DNA of 64,000 bases from Batillaria attramentaria (lineage: Eukaryota > Mollusca > Gastropoda > Batillariidae), in contig JACVVK020000350.1 of the NCBI GenBank assembly GCA_018292915.2, positions 60,001 to 124,000 on the forward strand. Direction: 5' to 3'. Under the pieces are notes generated by a model. It made no database searches and had not been told where the DNA came from. It saw nothing but the letters and a program-made list of their open reading frames with translations. Below are positions 37,210 to 48,793 of this stretch, piece by piece (the first letter of the stretch is position 1; the number at the start of each line of letters is the position of its first letter). The translations under genes and the position numbers were made by a program.

Positions 37210-37545
37210 GATGCATTTTATGTAAAGCGCCTAGAGCTTATATAAGGTTAGCCGCTATATAAATATTCTATTATTATTATTATTATTATTATTAAAATGC
37301 GGAAAGGATTCTCCCTCGTTGACCCCCACCTCACAAAATACCTAATAACCGTGATAAGGCAGTTTTGATTAAAGCAGACATCAAAACACATCTTTTCAAA
37401 CTAGCTTTTGATCTTTAAGTTTAAACTCCACCGCCTGTATTGATGTGCGTAAATGTGTGTGTGTGAATGTTGTGTGTATGCGTGAGCAAAAAGCGCATTG
37501 AGTGCTTTCGAAGCAGAACTCCGCGCTCTACAAGTGTAATAATAA
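37210..37545 (+). repeat. Two LINE 3' ends in tandem
   Basis: 'aaagcgcctagagcttatataagg…ctatataaatattctattattatt' to 37283, then '[11 protein letters not shown]' coding and 'gcgctctacaagtgtaataataat' to 37545. The second matches 7186-7450 in reverse. Confidence 0.82.
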
Positions 37546-37990
37546 TAATAATAAATGGTATTTCTAGGGCGCATTTCTTTAAATAAAACTCAATGCGCCT
37601 ATCACTCACTCACACTCACGCACATCATACAACGATGAACAGACATACACTGGTGAAACTGACTAGTTAAAATAACTGGTGTTAGTAGTTTGTGGCCTCA
37701 TGCCGCTCAAGCAACAAGGACCAGCATGCGGCTGAGGAAATTACTGATAGGCTTTGCGGAAGAGGAACGTTTTCAGACTGCTCTTGAAAACAGACAGCGT
37801 GGGCGCAGTTCTCAGATCTGAAGGCAGGGAGTTCCAAACGGCAGGAGCGGCAAAACTGAAAGAGCGCTCACCGAAAGATTTCAGGTTGCGCTTGGGGATT
37901 TTGAGAAGCCTCTCGGACGACGACCGGAGGGTTCGCGACGGTATATAGGTGACAAGTGAAGCTGAAAAGTGTATTATTATTATTATTATT
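37546..37990 (-). repeat. LINE 3' end, reversed
   Basis: - strand encodes '[19 protein letters not shown]' and 'LKTFLFRKAY'-like sequence and starts with 'ataataataaatggtatttctagggcgc' (tail). It meets the previous LINE tail to tail. Confidence 0.82.
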
Positions 37991-38086
37991 AAAAATGCAC
38001 GTTTAAATGGTGTGTTCAGCAGATCACAAACGGGGCTTCACGAGCGAAAACTTTTCAAGCTTATTCTATTATCTTTTGTGTGAGTC

Positions 38087-38203
38087 TCCCGGCTGGGGCC
38101 AAATATTTGTGCTGGCTTTTTCATCGTTGCCCCGTCTTTGATATCACCCTATGTGGTGGAAAAGGACGTTAAAAACCCCCAAACACCCACCCCCACCCAC
38201 CCT
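38087..38203 (+). repeat. SINE-1, 5'-truncated
   Basis: Begins at 'CCCGGCTGGGGCCAAATATT'; body and tail intact ('GGACGTTAAAAACCCCC'). Confidence 0.9.
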
Positions 38204-38209
38204 TTGTCT

Positions 38210-40090
38210 GAGTCATGGTTTGGCCTAGCCCTTTCAGATATTCACGGTAATCATGACGTTTCCTGAATAATTCCAGTGTGCTTTATATACTGTATTTTGT
38301 TTGATAAACATGCAACACCTTGCAGCATAAGAACTACACAAACGACATTTTCAGTGAATACACAGCACAGATGCTGTTCGTATCAGCCGATCAGTGAAAA
38401 AGTGACACCAGTGTAATGCACACAATGGGGAAGTACGATTCAACGATTTCTCGTTCTAATGAGAAAATGAAGGAAATTTGTGGGCCGTTGCGCAAGTATT
38501 ATGTATATATATGTATAGTTAATGAGCCAAAGCGACTGTCATTTTGAAAATACAACCCAGGTGTGACGTCTCCAGCTTCAGACAGAGAGAGCGCTTGGAT
38601 GCCTTATCGGAAGAGGTATTTCCGCGGGCGGGGTGTGTCTACAAGGACAATTTCTTGTATTTCCGAAATAATAGGATATTATCGCGTATTGACGTCGTGA
38701 AATTTGGGCGTAGTTAGATTTAGAGAATAGAATAGAGCGCAGGATGACGTGTAGTTTACCCTTCTCCAGCGCTATTCTCATCTAAAATCCAAAGATTGAC
38801 AGAAACTCCTAAAATCCCCCAAGCAAATGACAGGTCTTTCGAATCCTACTGACATCTACGAGCTGAAAGGGTTTACTGCAGGTTTCATTTGTAGCGAAGA
38901 CGCACTTCGCTATGTTTGTGTTTGGCACAACTTCAGCCGCCATTCTTAGTACAGGCGCACTTTTAAATTGGGGCAAGCTAGCCACAGTGAAGGGTCAGTT
39001 TTCACGTGCGCTGGCCACGTGATCGCATGATGAGCGCGTGATTTCTTGTATAAGCACTAAAGATAGAGCCTTATAATAGCGAGAGTTTCCCGCGTTTTCC
39101 TCAGTCGTTTTCTGAGAGTCCCAGAGACTGTGTGTCGTCCCTCCAGCCCGGCCTCGACTCTTCCCCATTTCTTATGTTCAGGCGTAGCCTTTCATCCTCT
39201 GGAGTCAGTATTTTGTGACCAGTGTTGGACCTGTTACTGGATGCCTCTTCTATTAGGAACTATGTGCACTGAGGAGAAACTGTGATTCTGTATTGGACTA
39301 TTTGTGAACTGTGTTTGGAACCACGGAATTCGGACAAGGAATTAGTCTTCAGACAAACGGTGACTGTGTCTCATTTTATTCCCTTTTGAACCAGAGAACA
39401 GGTGATGTAAAGTAGGAAGATACCTGTAATAGTTCGATATACTCTAAGAGATCTGATAGTTAACAGTACTAATTAGAACAGTTACGTAAATCAAGTTAAT
39501 GGTTATGTAAATTTGTACTCCTGGTTTAAATTGACAGAGAGATAGAACGTTGTTCATTCAGTTAGTGAGAGATACTATAGTGTCAGGCTCCTTTGTTTCA
39601 TGCCCAGTCAAAGAGGGAGGTTTCCCAGCTTCTTGTGTAACACGCAGTGCGCACGCGGCCGAGTGTGTATTGTCTGTTCATTCAGTACCGACGGTCACTA
39701 CACAGAGTAAGGAATTCCATTCACAGAGTGACCGCGCTCTCGCTCTCGGTTTACATCATTCACGGAATTGTCCACTCCCCGCTACTTTCAGTTGTACCGT
39801 CCCGTCCCACATTTTGCAGCTTAGTTTCTTCCCGCATTCTTTTGTTATTATATATGTAGAGTAGTGTTTAGTAGTCTCTAGTTTGTTGCCCGACAAACAT
39901 TAATCATCACGCTCATATATTTTGAGCCGAATCTGTGTTGCCTTATTACATCTAACGATTCATATGATCCGCATGTAACTTTCATTGGAATAAGTGAACA
40001 CTCTGATTTTTACTCTCTTGTCAGTTGTTTCTTTCGAGAGATAGTGTAAGTTTGATGAGCGACTGCGTGCGTAGATGTGTGTGGCATGTA
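38210..40090. other. Long stretch without recognised gene
   Basis: Mostly normal-complexity sequence; short open frames lack any recognisable homology. 39049-39075 contains 'TATAAGC' and 'TTATAATAG' upstream of pyrimidine-rich text (39080-39190), resembling a promoter or long terminal repeat, but no element could be closed. Confidence 0.35.
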
Positions 40091-40598
40091 CACAGTGGCG
40101 ATACTACGTCACAACATTGTGTGCCGGTGCGAGCAAAAATACCGATAGTTGGCCCCCAAATGGACAAATTACTCCACGAAAGGGACAGGGTTGTGAGTTT
40201 GAATGAATGAGCGTTCCTTTCGAGGAAACTCATGAGTGTTATGAACCAAACGGCGTGTGCATATCGCCTACAGTCGCCACAAACTCGACCGGAAACGGCC
40301 GTTGCTCAGTACAGAATTTGAAAATGACGACACAAATCCATGCCAAACGCCTCAGCTAGCCAACAGCGAACCTAAACTTCTATTGCAGAAGAGAACCTGT
40401 GTCCGTTACTTACAAATCAAGCCGCACTGGCATGCCTGTGAAGGCTTGTTTTGTCTCAGGCTTCCTTTCTATCCCTGCCCTCGGCACACAAAGTGGTGCT
40501 GACTGCTGTGTGGACAGTTTGTGTGGTCGGTGGCGATTTTGTGAGCACAGCGTGTGCACTGAACGATCCACAAAACAAGTCCATATCGAAGAAAGGAC
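40091..40598 (+). repeat. Left arm of a 508-bp inverted repeat
   Basis: Reads as the reverse complement of 44311-44818 with equal length and only a very small number of differences ('CTTTCTATCCC' versus 'CTTTCTTTCCC'). Contains matching open frames on both arms, none recognisable. Confidence 0.93.
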
Positions 40599-40955
40599 GA
40601 AATATTCACGACGTAGTATTGAAGACCTAACAAAACAAAAAAAACAAAAAAAATCCGCAGATGAAACATGTCGCACATGATTTACGAACACATACTGAAA
40701 GTAACCAGCTAGTGTCATTTCTGAACACAAAACTTTATTTTTCAAAGCCGTCTGCTTAAAAAAAAAAAAAAAAAAAAAACTATGTGCAATGTAATCACAC
40801 CAGTACCAAAAAAACTTGATCTTGATAAACTGAAAGTAACAAGCACAAGCGTTTTATCTTCCCACCAAAACGGAACATAAATCATTTCAAAATCTGGCAT
40901 TTTTGCGAAAAGCTTTCTGCTTTTGAAACTATGTGCGATGCAGTCACAATGCAGT

Positions 40956-41010
<55 letters not shown>
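40599..41010. repeat. Inner, diverged part of the inverted repeat plus (CA)n
   Basis: 'CATTTCTGAACACAAAACTT' (40716) and neighbours match the reverse of 43790-43990. A run 40759-40778, CA run 40957-41010. Confidence 0.85.
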
Positions 41011-41013
<3 letters not shown>

Positions 41014-41029
41014 GAAGGACAGAGCGGCT

Positions 41030-41450
41030 AAATTCGGGAGGTTTTAAAGAGAAAGAGACAGGCGAATGGGCTGGTGAGGGATAGACAGGAAGGAAAATTC
41101 CTCAGTTGCCAATGAAGACAACATGCCTGGGATGCAGTTGAAGAATAGACCGCTCCAACACGGAACCTCCCCGCCGTGAAGCGGTTTGGGAAAACAACGC
41201 ACCAGAGAGGGGTGCGTTGTGAAGGTCTTCAACATGACAGGTGTTCAGCAGCACCAGCAGAGCACTGCGAACAAAGCCCGCCAGGGTGAAGACCAGGTGG
41301 GGGGAATCCAGTGAATTCGGCCTTCAGAAACGACCCTCAGATGGAAAAAGAAACGGTTATGACTGCGAAGTGGTTACAAATTAAGCACATAAAAGGGACA
41401 AAAACCACTTAACTGTCACAAAGGAAAGTTTCCTTTAGTTAACTTTCCGG
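41030..41450 (-). repeat. Dispersed repeat R-B, reversed copy
   Basis: Reverse complement of 41640-41990: 'AACAACGCACCAGAGAGGGG', 'AGGTGTTCAGCAGCACCAGC'. The two copies face each other around a G run. Confidence 0.9.
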
Positions 41451-41451
41451 C

Positions 41452-42440
41452 CCCATGGGCTCGCCTTCACGCAGCGGGGCTGATTTCGCCAAGCTTGCCC
41501 ACCCCATTTGCTCTTTCTTTACTCTTATTTCTGCCTCCATTGGTCCATTCACCTGTCTTTTGCTCTCTTAAAATCTCCTCCGGGGGGGGGGGGGGGGGGG
41601 GGGGGGGGGTCAGTAAGCGGGTGTCTGCTGACCCTTGGTCCAGTGAGACTTCTGAGGGTCGTTTCTGAAGGCCGACTTCACTGGATTCCCCCCACCTGGT
41701 CTTCAGCCTGGCGGGCTTTGTTCGCAGCACCCTGCTGGTGCTGCTGAACACCTGTCATGTTGAAGACCTCCACAACGCACCCCTCTCTGGTGCGTTGTTT
41801 TCCCAAACCGCCTCACGGCGGGGAGGTTCCGAGTTGGAGCAGTCTGTTCTCCAACTGCCTCCCAGGCATGTTGTCTTCATTGGCAAATAAGGAATCTTCC
41901 TTCCTACCTCTCTGTCTATCCCTCACCAGCCCATTCACCTGTATCTTTCTCTTTAAAACCTCCCGAATTTAGCCGCTCTGTCCTTCCTCTCTTCTCTCAG
42001 TTGATTTCTCATTTCGGCCCTTTCATCTATATTTTCTTCTTTCATCTTCTTTTTAACCCCTCACTCACGTCTGCACTACCAGTGGTTAGGAATAAGTGAT
42101 GTTGGGCATATGCTGCGAACTGGTTTATTGCGCCTAGGAGATGATAAGTTGCAATATTTGCTGTATATGCGCTTAGTATTTATCTTTGTTTTACCTAGTT
42201 GTAATTGTCATTTGTTTTCTACGCTTTTTTGTAACCGGGAGTTCGAGAAATTAGCATGAAGGTGCAGCGTCTCCTGCATGTCCTAGGTCTATATTGCCTC
42301 GTAGACCAGTTTGCATCCTTTGTCCAGCGTTACATTTTTGTTTTTGTTTTTTCATGTAGTGCAGGCACACTCAGCCGCGAATTAGTCTGTGGCTTGCGCG
42401 GCTTTAAGCCCTAAAAACTCACTCACTCACCCAGTTAACT
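41452..42440 (+). repeat. Dispersed repeat R-B, forward copy with (CTCA)n tail
   Basis: Longest copy in the window; 41870-42430 parallels 15660-16248. G homopolymer of about 27 at 41583-41609. Ends 'taaaaactcactcactcac'. Confidence 0.9.
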
Positions 42441-42484
42441 TTTCTTTCTGAAAGTTAAGTGGTTTCTGACCCACAGATGTCTCA

Positions 42485-42665
42485 CTCGATCAAGGTTCAG
42501 CAGACGCCCGCTTACTGACCTCCCCCCCGGAGGAGATTTTAAGAGAGCAAAAGACAGGTGAATGGGCCGATGGAGGCAGAAATAAGAGTAAAGAAAGAGC
42601 AAAAGGGGTGGGCAAGCTCAGCGAAATCAGCCCCGCCACGTGAAGGCGAGCCCATGGGGCCGGCA
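42485..42665 (-). repeat. R-B fragment, reversed
   Basis: Reverse complement of 41452-41640 ('AGACAGGTGAATGGGCC', 'GGCGAGCCCATGGGGCC'). Confidence 0.9.
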
Positions 42666-42740
42666 CCAAACGAGGCATGATGATAGACAACAATGAGACC
42701 TATGCAGACATGACTTTTTGAATGACCTTGACTCAAGTTC

Positions 42741-43308
42741 CACAGACCGAGACGTCACAGTCAGAATCGGCAAGGCAAGAGCAGCAATGGTCATGCTGAA
42801 GAACATCTGGGCATCCAAAGTTGTCAGCATAAGAATCAAACTTTGCATCTTCAACTCCAACGTGAAGTCAGTTCTGCTCTACGGATGCGAAACATGGAAG
42901 ACAACGAAGACGATGCAGCAGAAGATCCAGACATTTCTCAACACCTGTCTGAGGCGCATCTTCAACATCCGATGGCCAGAGAAGATCCGGAACGAAGAGC
43001 TGTGGGAGCGAGCAGGGCAGGAACCATCGGCCAAGCAGATCCTGCGGAGGAAGTGGGGCTGGATTGGACACACCCTCAGGAAGCCAGCATCCAGCACCAC
43101 ACGCCAAGCCCTGACATGGAACCCACAGGGGAAAAGGAAGAGAGGCCGGCATCGCAACAGCTGGAGGCGGGACACTGAGGCAGAGTTATATAAGCAGGGG
43201 ACCAACTGGACTGGAGTGTCAAGAATAGCCCAGAACAGAGTGCGATGGCGAAGGGTTGTCGATGGCCTATGCTCCACGTGGAGCCAGGGGCCTAAGTAAG
43301 TAAGTAAG
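42741..43308 (+). mobile_element. 5'-truncated copy of the RTE-like LINE
   Basis: 568 bp encoding 'TDRDVTVRIGKARAAMVMLK' to the final 'STWSQGPK', nearly the same as the C-terminus of 25808-28816, ending in (TAAG)n. Flanked by the 12-bp duplication TGACTCAAGTTC (42729-42740 and 43309-43320). The frame is intact but all catalytic domains are missing. Confidence 0.93.
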
Positions 43309-43620
43309 TGACTCAAGTTCAAGTCATTAAAGCTGTTGTGAATTTTAACATTAGCTTTTTCGCAGGAACTACAAATACTAGAGGCATCAAACTTGGCATA
43401 ATGATAGACATTGATGAGATATTTACTAACAGATCTCATTTGAATGACTTTGACCCAAGGTCAAGGCCCATACAAACTGTTTTGGGGAAAATTGTAATAT
43501 TGTCAGGAACTAAGAGCATCAGAGACACCTTACTTGGCATTGATATACAGTGATAGGAGCTTTACAAACATAATGTTTTGAATGAACTTGACCCACAACA
43601 CAAGTGAGCCATGGAGATTT
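43309..43620 (+). repeat. Dispersed repeat R-C
   Basis: 'GAACTACAAATACTAGAGGC' and 'AATGACTTTGACCCAAGGTC' recur reversed at 47270-47430. It continues the sequence split by the LINE at 42741. Confidence 0.8.
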
Positions 43621-44310
43621 CTGCCTCTGTACTTGCAAAAAGCTTTCTGCTTTTGAAACTATGTGCAATGCAATCATAACAGTACCAAAAAATGATTTAT
43701 TTCCATTTTTGGTGGGAAGATAAACGCTTGTGCTTGTTACTTTCAATCCGTCATGATGAAGTTTCAAGTTTTGTACTGTTATGATTGCATTGCACATTAA
43801 AGTTTCAAAAGCAGAAGGCTTTCAAAAATAAAGTTTTGTGTTCAGAAATGGCATTAGCTGGTTCCTTTCAGTATGTGTTCGTAAATCGTATTAATTTTTC
43901 ATCAGTCACCGCGGATTTTTTTTTTTTTTTTTTTTTTTTTTGGAGGTGTACACCACTACGTTGTGAACATTTCGGCGCCCACGTGTCTTAAGAAGGCTTC
44001 ATTCCGATGGGAAACAGAGAACTGACGTAAAAGTTTAACTCCGTGGAGCACGACCTTGTCATAATAATGCAAGCTCTGTGTGCGGAGGGGAGTAATTTAG
44101 TTATAAATATTTTTTAAAAATCTGCTTCCAAATTAAACTGTGCACGTGTTTTCAGGACATGCAGTCATTTTGTCCTGCTGGAAGCAGAGATAATATCTAG
44201 TGAGGATCGAGAAATCGGGTGGTTGGTAAGTGTTTACTTGAAATATACAGCAAATAGCTGTATAACCCAATTCCAAACTTTAATACCGAATTTACTGATG
44301 TGTAAAAAAT
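43621..44310 (-). repeat. Inner right part of the inverted repeat
   Basis: 43780-43990 matches the left side in reverse; 43991-44310 has no counterpart there, so one arm gained or lost about 320 bases. T run 43917-43940. Confidence 0.8.
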
Positions 44311-44818
44311 GTCCTTTCTTCGATATGGACTTGTTTTGTGGATCGTTCAGTGCACACGCTGTGCTCACAAAATCGCCACCGACCACACAAACTGTCCACA
44401 CAGCAGTCAGCACCACTTTGTGTGCCGAGGGCAGGGAAAGAAAGGAAGCCTGAGACAAAACAAGCCTTCACAGGCATGCCAGTGCGGCTTGATTTGTAAG
44501 TAACGGACACAGGTTCTCTTCTGCAATAGAAGTTTAGGTTCGCTGTTGGCTAGCTGAGGCGTTTGGCATGGATTTGTGTCGTCATTTTCAAATTCTGTAC
44601 TGAGCAACGGCCGTTTCCGGTCGAGTTTGTGGCGACTGTAGGCGATATGCACACGCCGTTTGGTTCATAACACTCATGAGTTTCCTCGAAAGGAACGCTC
44701 ATTCATTCAAACTCACAACCCTGTCCCTTTCGTGGAGTAATTTGTCCATTTGGGGGCCAACTATCGGTATTTTTGCTCGCACCGGCACACAATGTTGTGA
44801 CGTAGTATCGCCACTGTG
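44311..44818 (-). repeat. Right arm of the 508-bp inverted repeat
   Basis: Reverse complement of 40091-40598. Confidence 0.93.
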
Positions 44819-45134
44819 ATGTAGGCCCGACAGTATGATGCAATACTCTTTCGCACTTCAGTCATCCTAAACACACATTTCAGAGTAGCTCACTAAACTA
44901 AATCTGTAGCGTTCCCGACAACCACGACGACCCCACACCCGGGGCGCTACACATTAGCACAAGTGCACGAGCCCTGAAAATGCCTATGTATTCTCTATTA
45001 GCCCCAGGCATCATAGTCACCCCCTAAAAATGTTTGAATCTAAAAACAACCAGAGAGGCAGAAGCCTCCATGGCTCCCTTGTGACATGGGTCAAGGTCAT
45101 GCAAAAGAGCATGTTTGTGAAGCGCCTATCACTA
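44819..45134. other. Unassigned flank of the Tigger-type element
   Basis: 'GCCCCAGGCATCATAG' near 45001 recurs as 'GCCTCAGGCATCATAG' at 52266. No gene recognised. Confidence 0.4.
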
Positions 45135-45324
45135 CAGTGGACTTCGGATATAAGAACAGCGCCGGGGCCAGCATTTGGGTGTCCTTATAAGCGAGGGATC
45201 TAATAAGCATACCTCGGATATAAGGTCAGTTGTGCTAGTGTGTGTCCTTATAACCAAGGAAAGAAGAAAATATTGTGGACAAGCTAAAAAGAGTCGTATA
45301 TCTACCTCTAATGGTCTGTGTGCG

Positions 45325-45331
45325 TGCGTGC

Positions 45332-45364
<33 letters not shown>
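45325..45364. repeat. (GTGC)n-(GT)n microsatellite
   Basis: Short run inside the outer Tigger-type element. Confidence 0.9.
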
Positions 45365-45367
<3 letters not shown>

Positions 45368-45445
45368 ACGGCAATCTCTTGCTTGTTTAAGCCTTTGCGT
45401 CAATGAAGTGGAACTTGCTGGTTGGCTTGATCTCGATGCAATATA

Positions 45446-46177
45446 CAGTACTCCTCGCTTAACGTCACTATACCGTCTAAGGTCACACCTCTGATAAGAT
45501 CAATCAGGTTGTTGGTCCCGGCCAAAAGCCTTCTTTGTACCATTTAGAATTCCTCGCTTAGCGTCACCTCGGATAAGGGAAAACCTCGGATTACGTCACC
45601 CCCGTTTTGGTTCCCAAATGGAGAAGACTACCGCTTAAGATGAAATCCATGTGATGAGAGTGGCTTCCCTTGGAAACACCCGGATTTGCACTGCGAGGCG
45701 AAGACGAAACAGACGAATTTTTATTTCATTTTTAATTCCACGAGATGATACCAAAAGAATGAAAATGGAAACTGAAAGGGGGGGGGGGGGGGGCTAGTTT
45801 TTGATGAACTGACGATAAAGATAGTTTACCGCAGATGAGTATACTTACAAAAGATTTCTTATTTCGTTCAGGGTCCTTTTAGATCTAGAAATTGGTACAA
45901 TCTTTGTGAAAGAGATAAGAGCTGGAAAGCAGGGAGCAATGTGGCGATATGATGGTGGTGGTGGTGATACTTATATTGTTAGAGGGGGAGGGAGGGGAGG
46001 GGGGGGGAGAGCGAGAGACCTGGTTAATTTCTAGGCTTAGTCGGAAGGCAAGTTGAAGTACTTTTGCTGTTCACGAAACATCAGTGCAACCATCCCTCAA
46101 CAGGGGCGATCCACAGGGTTCGGAAAAAAAATAAAAAGGGGGGGGGGGGGGTATATGCATTTGCGTTCGTTTGTGCT

Positions 46178-46237
<60 letters not shown>

Positions 46238-46435
46238 ATTACATATTTTGGCGGAAAGTCTTTCGGTCTAAAATTAGAAAAAATGACATAATCGCCAAAT
46301 ATTGAGCTCCTCGGATAAGATCAAGTTTTTTTTTACTGGTAGTTGATCTTATCAGAGGACTGTTTAGCGTGCCCCTCGGATAAGATCAAAAAAATTTTTG
46401 GTCCCGTGGGGGGTCACCTTAAGCGAGGAGTACTG
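45446..46435. mobile_element. Nested Tigger-like non-autonomous element, 990 bp
   Basis: Left end CAGTACTCCTCGCTTAACGT, right end (reversed) CAGTACTCCTCGCTTAAGGT; TA on both sides. Subterminal 'CTCGGATAAG' and 'CTGATAAGATCAA' motifs repeated near both ends. No coding region recognised; G runs at 45778-45793 and 46138-46150, GT run 46181-46234. Confidence 0.87.
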
Positions 46436-46589
46436 TAGTTTACTTCTTTTGCGTACGTGAAACATAAATTTAATGCAAATAACTCTAGAAGTTATGTAAC
46501 AATAGCTGTCTTAATGAAAATGAGAGAGACAGACAGACAGACAGAGAGAGAGAGAGAGAGAGTTACGATCACATTTTGACAAAATGACT

Positions 46590-46794
46590 TTAAAGAATAC
46601 AAGGATACAAGGAAATTTATTTCAAACTGCCCAACGTATTTGGCTTTTTCTCTTACGATGTTGAGCAAAGTCGCCCTCGGAACTTTCATTTCATCAGCGA
46701 TGAGATTTTTGCTTTTCTGAGGGTTACGCTCGACCTCTCTAATTATTTCGATTTTTTGTTCGAGAGACAATGCTTTTCTCTTACGCTCCGCCAT
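46590..46794 (-). pseudogene. Transposase remnant, CENP-B/Tigger-type helix-turn-helix N-terminus
   Basis: Starts MAERKRKALSLEQKIEIIRE on the - strand, followed by 'SKNLIADEMKVPRATLLNIV', the N-terminal psq/CENP-B-like DNA-binding domain of pogo/Tigger transposases. The frame then runs into a GA/CT repeat (46535-46560) with no DDE catalytic domain, so only about 65 of some 500 residues remain. Confidence 0.8.
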
Positions 46795-47188
46795 CTTGTA
46801 GAAGAATTAATGTTTCTTGGAAATTCCGGGAAATGAAACGAAACGAAAATGAACCTAGCATAACTTCTACTTTCGGTTCTTATATCCGAGGGGAGGTCGT
46901 GTTGGGAACAAGCAGATGGTGTCTTTACAAGCGAGGGTTCCAAAAATAGAATAATCGCAGACTTCCTAGAAATGATCATTCCTACTTGCGGTTCTTATAT
47001 CCGAGGAAAGTTTGATGTGGGGACCTAGCAAGTGCTGTCCATATAAGCGATGAACCCTATATCAGAGGGTTCTTCTATGCGAGTTTTAATAAGTGATCAC
47101 AAAGAACAACTTTGGCAGGGACCTGCTTTGGGGTGTCCCTATAAGCGATGGTTCTTATATCGGAGGTCCTTATAAGTGGAGTCCACTG

Positions 47189-47430
47189 TACCTATCTTCA
47201 TGCCAACTAAGGTGTCTCTGGTGTTCTTAGTTCCTGGCAATATTACAAAATCCCCCCCCCCCCCCCCAAAAAAAAAAACAGTTTGTATGGCCTCGACCCT
47301 GGGTCAAGGTCATTCAAATGGATCGCATCAATGTCTATCCTTATGCCAAGTGTGACGCCTCCAGTATTTGTAGTTCCTCCGAAAACGGTAATGTTAAAAT
47401 TCACAACAGACCGCTTTAAGGACCTTGACC
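47189..47430 (-). repeat. Dispersed repeat R-C, reversed
   Basis: Reverse of 43330-43560: 'GTATGGCCTCGACCCTGGGTC', 'TTTGTAGTTCCTCCG'. C and A runs at 47253-47279. Confidence 0.8.
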
Positions 47431-47879
47431 TTCAAACATGACCCCACGGTCAATTTGTGTCCTTACGCCTGTACAACAATGCGCTTCAGCCGTCACGCTT
47501 GGGCTGTGCAAATGGCGCCTCGTAAATATTATCCCGTTTGTAAAAAAAAAAAAAAAAAACAGTTTGAACAGAAAGAAACCATTAGCTGGACGATGTCTGG
47601 AATATTTTCAAACTTCAGTTTTCAGAGTTGAAATGAAAACAAAACTATTTAAGCTGATTTTCGGGGGCAGGGCCGTCGGTGTAGTTCTCGCCTTGGATGA
47701 ATCGCCAAGGGCAAGGACGTCGATATACCTGTAAACAAAGGCGATATCCATCAAAATACAGTACTGGCAAACGTCGCCGTCCAAAACCCACCAGGCCTTC
47801 GGCTTTGGGCTACAACTTTCTTCTCTGTCACCTCCCGTTAACTGCACCTACGGCCCTATCCCCGAAAACCAACCAATAC
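47431..47879. other. Unassigned stretch
   Basis: 'GACGTCGATATACCTGTAAAC' and nearby open frames show no recognised homology. A run 47541-47558. Confidence 0.4.
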
Positions 47880-48075
47880 AGGCTACAGAACACAGATGCA
47901 AATTTTAAAAAAAAAACGCTATATGTTCCTCTTGCATATGACACCCTAGAAACGCTTTAAAATTCACCCAAAAAATCACACAAATTTGGCAGCCAAAGCC
48001 TCACGATTAGAGTAAATTTCCACAACTTCCAATATTCCGTTTCTTGGCAATGTCAGCAACGACCACATACCCCCT
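47880..48075 (-). repeat. Dispersed repeat R-A, partial
   Basis: Reverse of the 3' half of 24715-25150 ('AACGCTATATGTTCCTCTTG', 'TTTCTTGGCAATGTCAGCAACGACCACATACCCCCTC' region). Confidence 0.82.
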
Positions 48076-48625
48076 CATTTCTTTGTTGTCGTCTGCTGGC
48101 TCTTGTAAAGCACAACACAATTTTACAAGGCAACACACGAGCAGACGAACTACCGTTTTTCTGCCTACCGTGAAGAAAACAGGAAGATGTGGCCTTCACG
48201 ATGTGTACCAAACGAAACTTGACGCTTCCATGACCGACACTTCTCCGCAATACATGTCGAACGTGTTTGAATCTGCCCACGCGTACACTTTTTGCCCCCT
48301 TTCGCTACGGAGGCTTACGCTAGCAGCCACTTCTACACCGAAACATGAATTTAGCGCAAGACTCTGGCCACGCAGAGATAAAACTTTGAAATTATTCTTT
48401 CATTGTTGAATTTACTGTGATGGCAATTTGTTGCAACAGTATCATCTTCACATTTAATGTTGTTCGTCAAATTCGTAAAACAAGACAGCACACAGTGGTT
48501 TTGAATGAAACTACTTCTTTTCTCGGTGTCGGTGGAAATGGTCTATGTAAAAAGGTCTGTCAAAAAATCAGCACTTGGATCACTAGACTGGATTTTCCAA
48601 GAGAAAAGAAAATGCTCGTGGTAGA
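48076..48625. other. Unassigned stretch with two open frames
   Basis: Open frames of about 120 codons at 48044-48409 and 48417-48779 (+) show no family motif; the second runs into the palindrome that follows. Neither has splice or promoter support. Confidence 0.35.
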
Positions 48626-48628
48626 AAC

Positions 48629-48782
48629 AGCTTACATGATTAGTTCTCGTGGTTTACGGCGAAAGACTAACCCCTCGATGGTTCCGTGGTTTGCGAGCCA
48701 CCGGCGAGGTAGCTACACAAACAATCGAACCATCTCGAGGTTAGTCTTTCGCCGTAAACGACGAGAACTAATCATGTAAGCT
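48629..48782. repeat. Fold-back MITE-P, full
   Basis: AGCTTACATGATTAGTTCTC followed by GTGGTTTACGGCGAAAGACT; the reverse complement closes the element at 48730-48782. Partial copy at 59390-59490. Confidence 0.9.
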
Positions 48783-48793
48783 CTATCTATATG

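Larger units (their letters stand above)
45135..47188. mobile_element. Tigger/pogo-type DNA transposon, degraded, with a nested element
   Basis: Ends CAGTGGACTTCGGATATAAG (left) and, reversed, CAGTGGACTCCACTTATAAG (right), each flanked by TA. Many internal 'CTTATATCCGAGG / CTTATAAGCGAGG' subterminal repeats on both sides. Carries a transposase remnant at 46590-46794 and the nested element at 45446-46435. Confidence 0.85.

Noticed and set aside
39040..40090. Possible retroviral-type long terminal repeat or promoter
   Set aside because: TATA-like motifs exist, but no second repeat copy, primer-binding site or coding region could be identified.
48044..48779. Two open frames of about 120 codons as possible genes
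   Set aside because: No family motif, no splice or promoter support, and the second ends inside a fold-back element.
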